Positions 7,407-12,535 of a stretch of DNA of 12,535 bases are shown piece by piece (positions within the stretch are counted from its first letter, which is position 1; every line of letters starts with the position of its first letter). Source of the DNA: JBMNTU01 sp050945895 (GTDB taxonomy: Bacteria; Bacillota; Clostridia; Christensenellales; Christensenellaceae); contig JBMNTU010000069.1 of assembly GCA_050945895.1 (NCBI GenBank), forward strand, positions 1 through 12,535, given 5' to 3'. Below the pieces are notes generated by a model. That model saw only the letters and a list, made by a program, of their open reading frames with translations, made no database searches and had not been told where the DNA came from. The position numbers and the translations under genes were made by a program.

Positions 7407-7437
7407 GCATTTCTAAATGCCGTCATTTCGTAAATGA
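7407..7437. repeat. Two adjacent mini-hairpins with the same core
   Basis: GCATTT-CT-AAATGC (7407-7420) and TCATTT-CGT-AAATGA (7423-7437) are two A/T-rich inverted repeats, two bases apart, sharing the CATTT...AAATG core. They lie between the EAL gene end and the strong hairpin at 7461. Their loops are too small for stable full-length RNA stems, so a double protein-binding site is as likely as an RNA structure. Confidence 0.3.
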
Positions 7438-7460
7438 ATCTTGGTATATCCGTAATATAT

Positions 7461-7490
7461 AAGAAGCAGCACTGCAAAGTGCTGCTTCTT
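7461..7490. terminator. Strong hairpin, probable two-way terminator between convergent genes
   Basis: A perfect 13-bp stem: AAGAAGCAGCACT (7461-7473) pairs with AGTGCTGCTTCTT (7478-7490) around a GCAA loop, a GNRA tetraloop on the + strand. On the minus strand it lies 19 bases past the lipoprotein stop and ends in CTTCTTATATATT, moderately T-rich. On the + strand a T6 run follows at 7501-7506, ten bases after the stem. It probably stops transcription from both sides. Confidence 0.75.
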
Positions 7491-7509
7491 TATAAAGAGC
7501 TTTTTTGGC

Positions 7510-8679
7510 TTACCAGAACGTATATTCCACCATAACTTCGCAATCGCCGGATGCCACCATGTCTGCAGGCACGGTAAAATGATAGGTGTTGGCAGCACCC
7601 TTATCAAACCAGTCGTACTCTGCAAGCGTAATATCCATTGCATCGTCGCTTCCCAGCGCATACAGCATGCAGTAGATGGATGACTCCATCGCGTAGGAAA
7701 CATTGGCGATGGTAATAGAGCAATCGTACCCGCCGCTGCTGTTTGGCGAAGCGTCGAACCCTGCAACTTCTAATATTCCCTCGCCCGGGGGCAGCTCGTC
7801 GTACGTGGTCAGTCCGCTAAAGACAACCTTTCCTGTTGTTGAGGCGTTGTTGCTGCCGGAACTGCCGCTGCTGCCTGTAGAGGGTTTTGTTGCCTGCTGC
7901 GCCTGCAGCGACTCCTGGTTTTCCAGCGGCAGGTAGAAGCGCACAAACAGGGAAAGCACGCCGTCCCGCTTAAGCAGCATAACCTCCTGGCAATCGAGGT
8001 CGTTTACCGTCGCTCCGTACAGCGAACGAAAAGAATATACCTCGCCGCCTGCCGCTACCTGCTCGACGACCGTATACCAGTCAAAGCCCTCCTGCTTTAC
8101 ATCGTCTACAAAATAATTCTGTATATCCAAAGACTTATTGGTCATTCCGCCAAACGCCTCCACTACGTTGAAGTAAAGGTCGGCAGTTTCCTCCGGCGTC
8201 ATACTGTCATCAATATAATGCTTATAATCGAACCGGAAGACATTGCCGGTCGTCGGCGATGCCCACGCATAGCACTCCGCTTGCTCGATGCCGGGCAAAG
8301 GATATTCGAAAGGCCCGTTGTATATTTCAAACATGAACTCGGCCTGCTTAAGCAGCCTGTCCGTTTCAGAGCTGTTGTAGTGCAGCCCCATTACCTCGCA
8401 GTAGGTATCGATATTTTTTGAGCTATCCCAGAACGTGCGGATATTGTATGGGTCAATCATTTCCTTAGAGAACGGGTCGGGTATAGACTCCGGCTCGGGC
8501 GTAGGCTCAACCGTCGGTTCTGCTGCCGCTTCCATCGAAGGTTCCGGCTGCTCGAATTCTGCATGCTCCAGCCCTGCCAGCCGGTCTGAAAGGCCATCGC
8601 CGCCTGCTGTATTCTGCCCTGTCGAGCATCCGCCCAAAAGCAGCGCGGCAGCCAAAACGAACACAATCAATTTCCTCAT
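7510..8679 (-). CDS. Predicted two-domain lipoprotein, function unknown
   Basis: A 389-residue exported lipoprotein. The first 18 residues form a lipoprotein signal peptide: MRKL, a hydrophobic run, then LLLGGC with Cys18 as the lipidation site. A Pro/Glu-rich spacer (about 43-69, EPTVEPTPEPE) lifts the rest off the membrane. Residues about 70-235 form a first domain with several Cys and aromatic residues, a Ser/Gly-rich spacer follows (about 245-265, STGSSGSSGSNN), and residues about 266-389 look like a beta-rich second domain ending VEYTFW. I recognise no named family. The frame can be opened three codons earlier at a GTG (8688), but that GTG lies inside the ribosome site AAGGTGG (8691-8685), which is five bases from the ATG at 8679; the ATG is therefore the start. 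It is the last gene of the three-gene operon, 34 bases after the five-helix membrane protein, and is followed by the hairpin at 7461-7490. Confidence 0.85.
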   Translation of the reverse strand: MRKLIVFVLAAALLLGGCSTGQNTAGGDGLSDRLAGLEHAEFEQPEPSMEAAAEPTVEPTPEPESIPDPFSKEMIDPYNIRTFWDSSKNIDTYCEVMGLHYNSSETDRLLKQAEFMFEIYNGPFEYPLPGIEQAECYAWASPTTGNVFRFDYKHYIDDSMTPEETADLYFNVVEAFGGMTNKSLDIQNYFVDDVKQEGFDWYTVVEQVAAGGEVYSFRSLYGATVNDLDCQEVMLLKRDGVLSLFVRFYLPLENQESLQAQQATKPSTGSSGSSGSNNASTTGKVVFSGLTTYDELPPGEGILEVAGFDASPNSSGGYDCSITIANVSYAMESSIYCMLYALGSDDAMDITLAEYDWFDKGAANTYHFTVPADMVASGDCEVMVEYTFW

Positions 8680-8713
8680 GTTTTCCACCTTTTTCTGTAT
8701 GCTGGCGTATTGC

Positions 8714-10108
8714 TCAATAATAGAAATCCGTCATATAATAACCATCTTCATCGTAATAAACAAACGAGATTTCGGCATCCTGCATGCCTGTTTTTTCGTA
8801 GATATCTTCCTTGAATACGGACGCCACGCTTTTACGGTTTTGTTCGTTTGCTTCACTGTTGAGCTCGTCCCAGCCAGTTATATAATAATCCTCCGGCAGG
8901 TAGCACTCGATATAAAGGCCATAGCTGTCTGCGCCAACCGCAATGTCGCTGACCTCAACCGAACGCCCCGGCTTTAACATATCGTACAGGCTGTTTATTA
9001 CGTCTCGCCCTACTTCGTTGTCCACATAGCCTTGCAGGTCTGCGTCCTCTTCCTGCGCCGGCTCGTCCGAATCCTCCGAAGAGCCAAACAGCCAGTCTTC
9101 CGCACCGCTTTCAAATCCAAACAACCCTTCCAGTCCGGAAGAACCGCTGTCATCCGACCCAAACAATGAATCTAGCCCAAACAGCGACGAACTGCTGTAT
9201 TTATTTGAATAGTAGTTGTTCATAAGGAGCGAGATCACAAATACTGCTGCCACAGATATACCAATGCATAGCCCCACAAACGCGCCTCGCTTCATCTGGC
9301 GGCGGGGTGCCTGCGGCTGCCCGTAACTCTGCGCATACTGTGGTTGCGACCACTGTTGCGGAGGAGCCTGCTGCCCGTATGTTTGTCCTTGCTGCATGTA
9401 TTCCGGCTGGTACGGCTGCTGCGCATAGGCCGGTTCCTGCACATTCGTTTCAAACTGCTCCGCTGCAGGCCGGTATGCTTGCTGCTGCTGTGTCGATTCG
9501 TAGTCAGGCACAGGCTGGTCTGGTTCTAGCCACGCTGGTGCTTCGTAGCCTTGTGCCGGTTGGTCATAACCGGGCATGGTTGGTTCCTGTGGCTGCGGCG
9601 TATAGGGTTGGGCCTGCTGCGGCGCAGAATAAGCCTGAGCCTGTTGTGCAGGGCGGTAGGGCGCCCCGCCCGCTGACCGGAACAGGTTTGCGCCAAATAT
9701 GGATGCTACCTTTTTGGAACGGATCAGGTAGACCACAAACAGCACATCCATAATAATGATTAGTATCAGGAAAATTTTCTGTGCGGGCAAGAACATCGAA
9801 ACAAGCTGCATTGCAGGGTGGGCCGCTATTACAATTCCACCGATTGCATTGAGCGCCATCATAATCAAGAACGCCCATGTAAACGCAGGTTTGCGCGCAA
9901 ACAGCAGCACCGCCACCACTACACATAAAAACCCAGCGATCATGGTTAGCATGCCCGCGCCGCCTGAAAGAGGTTGGACCACCATAGAAAGGCCGGTCAA
10001 CGTTCCAAGTACAGCGCCCGCGATAACGCGTATTGCCAAAAGCACCAGTATTGCTCCCAATTTTTCCTTTTGTTGTACAGGCGGGTATCCCCCCATATTT
10101 TGCTGCAT
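8714..10108 (-). CDS. Membrane protein with Pro/Gln/Tyr-rich linker and LFG repeats
   Basis: A 464-residue membrane protein. After a short polar start there are four hydrophobic helices (about 17-40, 50-70, 76-98, 110-128). A disordered linker (about 150-270) rich in Pro, Gln, Tyr and Ala follows, then RRQMKR and a fifth helix (about 275-296). By the positive-inside rule the linker should be cytoplasmic and the C terminus outside. After the fifth helix, residues 304-352 are Ser/Asp/Glu-rich with four LFG motifs (309, 315, 329 and 340). The C-terminal part (about 356-464) starts DADLQGYVDNEVGRDVINSL and resembles DUF4854-type domains; this match is from memory and weak. A GGAGG (10122-10118) lies nine bases before the ATG. 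It is the middle gene of the operon. The function is unknown. Confidence 0.85.
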   Translation of the reverse strand: MQQNMGGYPPVQQKEKLGAILVLLAIRVIAGAVLGTLTGLSMVVQPLSGGAGMLTMIAGFLCVVVAVLLFARKPAFTWAFLIMMALNAIGGIVIAAHPAMQLVSMFLPAQKIFLILIIIMDVLFVVYLIRSKKVASIFGANLFRSAGGAPYRPAQQAQAYSAPQQAQPYTPQPQEPTMPGYDQPAQGYEAPAWLEPDQPVPDYESTQQQQAYRPAAEQFETNVQEPAYAQQPYQPEYMQQGQTYGQQAPPQQWSQPQYAQSYGQPQAPRRQMKRGAFVGLCIGISVAAVFVISLLMNNYYSNKYSSSSLFGLDSLFGSDDSGSSGLEGLFGFESGAEDWLFGSSEDSDEPAQEEDADLQGYVDNEVGRDVINSLYDMLKPGRSVEVSDIAVGADSYGLYIECYLPEDYYITGWDELNSEANEQNRKSVASVFKEDIYEKTGMQDAEISFVYYDEDGYYMTDFYY

Positions 10109-10149
10109 AGAACCGTACCTCCATTGATTTACTATCGTACATACTCTGC

Positions 10150-11511
10150 TTATTGCCTTCTTCCAAACAACCGATACAATTCGTTCGCTACTTGGTCCAT
10201 CAGCTGGTTGAGGTTGCTTGTTGCGCTTTCAACCACATCCGCCATACCCGACGTCAACCCTGCCATAAGCACGCTTTTTCCCAGCGTACCCGGGCGGTCG
10301 ATTTCGGACAGTATAAACTGCCCTGGCATACCTGTGTGGTTGATCAGCATATCCTTTGTTCCAGCTCCCGGAATAACGACAAAGTTTCGGTTCCACATCT
10401 TTTTGAAGTATGGTTGGCCGGGAAGCTGTGCATATTTTAACAGCCGGTCCATAATCTCTTCGCCGGTATAATCCGGCCGGTCTACATCTATTTTTCGTTC
10501 ACCCACCGTAAAATAGCCGCTCTGTTTTCCTTTGAATTGCTGTTGGGGCTGCTGTGGCTGGTATTGTTGGGCAGGTGCACTTCGGTACCATTCCTGCGGC
10601 GCGCCTGCTGCCGGCTGGGTGGGCTGTTGGTATTGCTGTTGTGCAGGCTGCGGCGTTGGCTGACCGGTTGCCTGCTGCATAGGTTGCTGCCCCTGCGGCT
10701 GCTGCGGATTCCGGTATTGCATCGGTGCTTGCTGCGGCGGCTGTTGCATGTTCGGTTGGCTTTGTGGGGGGGCTTGATACTGCGGCTGTCCTTGCATCTG
10801 CTGTGGCGGAACCTGCCCCTGCGGCGAAAATCCGTGTGGTGGCTGCTGCACATTTGGCTGTCCCTGCGGCGGATTTTGGTATTGCCCCGGCTGCCCCTGT
10901 GGTTGGCCTTGCGGCGGCTGTCCTCCAGTATACATCTGTTGCTGGTATGGCTGTTGCTGCTGGTACTGCTGCTGTTGCTGCTGCTTGTATTGCTGTGCCT
11001 GCCAGTACTCCTGCTGCTTAGCCGGATCGGGTTCAAACGGCGATGCGCCCGGATTTTTGTTGCCGACCCCTGCCAATCCCTTTGCAAATGCGCCAAAAAG
11101 TGGCAGAGGTTTCGTATCGTACCGACTGGCAGCAATAGCGCCCATCACCAGGAAAATATCCCACACGATGGTTGTAATGATCCACATTACCTCCCCCGGG
11201 TTGGGCCCGCCGCCCATGCCAAGGAAGCCCTCCATAAACGCACCCAGAATATCGGTAGATGCATTTGCAACATAAACGATATCACTGATTAGTGCAGTAA
11301 TAGCGTTCAAAATCAGTATGGCTACTGTTTGCATTGCATGGAAGCGTACAAACCCGCTTACTTTTTCCGTAATAAAGATTACCAGCGGAAATACCCATGC
11401 AAAGTAGTATACTCCGCTGATCCACCCCAGTCCAATGGAAATGAGATAAACGAGCATGGCCCATGTATTGGCGTTCATGCCCACCGTTGCTTTGTGCGGT
11501 GCAGTATTCAT
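10150..11511 (-). CDS. DUF4870-like membrane protein with long Gln-rich linker
   Basis: A 453-residue protein from the preferred start. The N-terminal part (about 15-130) has several hydrophobic helices and the motif GFVRFHAMQ (53-61), which fits DUF4870/Tic20-like small membrane proteins. Residues 166-330 are a low-complexity linker: about 69 of 165 residues are Gln, with Pro, Gly and Tyr, including a run of six Gln and near-repeats GQPNVQQPP and SQPNMQQPP. The last 123 residues (331-453, with GERKIDVDRPDYTGEEIMD and WNRNFVVIPGAGT) form a folded-looking domain I do not recognise. The frame reaches an ATG at 11538, but AAGGAGG (11525-11519) sits seven bases before the ATG at 11511, which is preferred. 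It is the first gene of the operon, 41 bases before the next. The architecture of helices, polar linker and C-terminal domain recalls that gene. The Gln-rich part would probably be cytoplasmic. Confidence 0.87.
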   Translation of the reverse strand: MNTAPHKATVGMNANTWAMLVYLISIGLGWISGVYYFAWVFPLVIFITEKVSGFVRFHAMQTVAILILNAITALISDIVYVANASTDILGAFMEGFLGMGGGPNPGEVMWIITTIVWDIFLVMGAIAASRYDTKPLPLFGAFAKGLAGVGNKNPGASPFEPDPAKQQEYWQAQQYKQQQQQQYQQQQPYQQQMYTGGQPPQGQPQGQPGQYQNPPQGQPNVQQPPHGFSPQGQVPPQQMQGQPQYQAPPQSQPNMQQPPQQAPMQYRNPQQPQGQQPMQQATGQPTPQPAQQQYQQPTQPAAGAPQEWYRSAPAQQYQPQQPQQQFKGKQSGYFTVGERKIDVDRPDYTGEEIMDRLLKYAQLPGQPYFKKMWNRNFVVIPGAGTKDMLINHTGMPGQFILSEIDRPGTLGKSVLMAGLTSGMADVVESATSNLNQLMDQVANELYRLFGRRQ

Positions 11512-11540
11512 AGAATTGCCTCCTTTTTTCTTCTGCATTT

Positions 11541-11546
11541 ATTGTA
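11541..11546 (-). promoter_or_regulatory. Possible -10 box of the three-gene envelope operon
   Basis: Read on the minus strand, TACAAT (11546-11541) lies 29 bases before the ATG at 11511, a suitable place for a -10 box. No convincing -35 element is present 16-18 bases upstream, so the call is weak. It also lies between the two candidate start codons, only just after the ATG at 11538. Confidence 0.3.
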
Positions 11547-11575
11547 TCTTGCGTCGTGCTAAAAAATCTTCAGGT

Positions 11576-11597
11576 AAAGTTGTATTTTTTACACTTT
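11576..11597. promoter_or_regulatory. Inverted repeat in the divergent promoter region
   Basis: AAAGT(T)GTA (11576-11584) and TACACTTT (11590-11597) are inverted copies with one extra base in the left arm and a five-T centre. The element lies in the 157-base region between the divergent operon and solute-binding protein genes, where a shared regulator could bind. It could also be a chance pairing in A/T-rich DNA. Confidence 0.25.
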
Positions 11598-11611
11598 CCG
11601 GCTCTGGTGCT

Positions 11612-11640
11612 TTTTCTAGGCATATAAAAAGTGGTATACT
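11612..11640 (+). promoter_or_regulatory. Candidate promoter of the solute-binding protein gene
   Basis: TATACT (11635-11640) is a good -10 box with an extended TGG directly upstream (11632-11634). A weak -35, TTTTCT (11612-11617), stands 17 bases before it. The transcript would start near 11647, giving a short leader with the AAAGGAG ribosome site (11655-11661). Confidence 0.5.
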
Positions 11641-11668
11641 GGTACAAGCAACAGAAAGGAGCAGAAAA

Positions 11669-12535
11669 ATGAAACGTATCAAAATTATACCGTTTTTGCT
11701 TCTGACCGTTTTCGTTCTATGCTCCTGCAATATAAACACGGAAATGCCCGCAGAAAAAAGCGTGCATATCGTTATGCCCGGCGTAGAAGGAATCGACAAC
11801 CCGGAAAGCAACTATTATAAAAACTGGCTGGAGCAGCAAACGGGCATCCAAATCGAACTGGAGCTGGTTTCGCCGGAATATATGCCCGAATACTTGCGTC
11901 TGCTCTTTACACCCGGCAACATGTCCGATGTGGACGCGGTTTTCCTGGATGGGGATTATATTTCATTCGACGCCATCGAAACTTATGGTCAGTCGGGCGA
12001 TATTCTTCCGTTGGACGATATGATCGCCCAGGACGGCACAAATATAGCAAAAGCGCTGAATCTGTTCTCCGGCCTTCAGCGGCAGCTTACTGCAAACGAC
12101 GGCCATTTTTATTTCATGCCCAACTTCACCTACTCCGAAGTTTTTCGTACCAGCCAAATGCTGTGGATGAATTCCGACTGGCTGCAGCGGTGGGGGCTGG
12201 CCCATCCCCCGCCGCAGACGACCGAGGAGTTTCGTGCGGTGTTGCAGGCGTTCCGCGACCGAGACCCAAACGGCAACGGCATGGACGATGATGTACCTGT
12301 GGCGGGCAATTTTACGCAGAACTCGCAGAACATCTGCTATTACCTGATGAATGCGTTTGTATATACAGACCCAAATAGCGCGTTTATGGCTGTTAAAAAC
12401 GGCAAGGTATACTTTGCCCCTGCAACGGACGAATGGCGGGAGGGGCTGCGCTATTTAAAATCGCTTTACGACGATGGGCTGCTTTCAAATTCCTGCTTCA
12501 CATTCAGTGATAAGCACTTCACCCGCCTCATCAAC
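11669..12535 (+). CDS. Extracellular solute-binding lipoprotein (ABC transporter), cut by window end
   Basis: An open frame of 289 codons that runs off the right edge, so the C terminus is missing; full-length relatives are usually near 450-550 residues. The signal peptide MKRIKIIPFLLLTVFVLCSC has a lipobox with Cys20 as the lipidation site. The mature part has the layout of family 1 or LplA/LipO-type substrate-binding proteins: a first strand VHIVMP, then YYKNWLEQQTGIQIELELV, later LPLDDMI, WMNSDWLQRWGL, and the calcium-loop-like DPNGNGMDDDVP (199-210), which is common in this group. In the family such proteins are tethered outside the membrane and deliver sugars, oligosaccharides or other solutes to an ABC permease; the substrate here cannot be told. 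AAAGGAG (11655-11661) lies seven bases before the ATG. The gene is divergent from the envelope operon. Permease genes, if linked, would lie beyond the window. Confidence 0.9.
   Translation, partial: MKRIKIIPFLLLTVFVLCSCNINTEMPAEKSVHIVMPGVEGIDNPESNYYKNWLEQQTGIQIELELVSPEYMPEYLRLLFTPGNMSDVDAVFLDGDYISFDAIETYGQSGDILPLDDMIAQDGTNIAKALNLFSGLQRQLTANDGHFYFMPNFTYSEVFRTSQMLWMNSDWLQRWGLAHPPPQTTEEFRAVLQAFRDRDPNGNGMDDDVPVAGNFTQNSQNICYYLMNAFVYTDPNSAFMAVKNGKVYFAPATDEWREGLRYLKSLYDDGLLSNSCFTFSDKHFTRLIN

Noticed and set aside
9307..9753. A 148-codon Ala-rich frame on the + strand
   Set aside because: Antisense to the Pro/Gln/Tyr-rich linker of the five-helix membrane protein; its composition follows from that linker and no family is recognisable.
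10537..11292. A 251-codon leucine-rich frame on the + strand that looks like a membrane protein
   Set aside because: It is antisense to the Gln-rich gene. CAG codons read backwards are CTG (Leu), so the Gln-rich linker creates a false Leu-rich frame.
11539..11811. A 90-codon minus-strand frame with a hydrophobic stretch in the divergent region
   Set aside because: It is antisense to the signal peptide of the solute-binding protein, so its hydrophobic stretch is probably an artefact, and it overlaps both candidate promoters.

Overview
The window looks like chromosomal DNA of a Gram-positive, Clostridia-like bacterium (Bacillota). The evidence is strong AGGAGG-type ribosome sites before nearly every gene, two lipoprotein signal peptides, a ComFB-family protein, a MalT-type LuxR regulator, an LplA/LipO-type solute-binding lipoprotein and intrinsic terminators. 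The genus cannot be named from sequence reading alone. No tRNA, rRNA, CRISPR array, transposase or phage gene was seen.

Left half (1-7340), signalling. A ComFB-family gene (+) ends at a terminator and converges on a large MalT-type LuxR regulator (-). The regulator is divergent from a methyl-accepting chemotaxis protein (+). A PAS / degenerate GGDEF / intact EAL protein (+) follows, predicted to be a c-di-GMP phosphodiesterase. A 22-codon frame with an excellent ribosome site overlaps its end. ComFB homologues in cyanobacteria have been reported to bind cyclic dinucleotides, so this half may hold a possible c-di-GMP receptor, a c-di-GMP-degrading enzyme, a chemoreceptor and a regulator side by side. 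That link is inference.

Right half (7461-12535), cell envelope. A 13-bp hairpin separates the halves. Three minus-strand genes with gaps of 41 and 34 bases form a likely operon. In transcription order they are a DUF4870-like membrane protein with a linker of about 165 residues that is about 40% glutamine, a five-helix membrane protein with a Pro/Gln/Tyr-rich linker and a Ser/Asp-rich segment holding four LFG motifs, and a two-part lipoprotein. I do not recognise a characterised system here; this is the best candidate for something undescribed. Divergent from the operon is an extracellular solute-binding lipoprotein that runs off the window end.

Three starts were moved inward from the longest reading frame because of ribosome sites: LuxR to 2932, the lipoprotein to 8679 and the Gln-rich protein to 11511. 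No gene-free stretch exceeds 300 bases.
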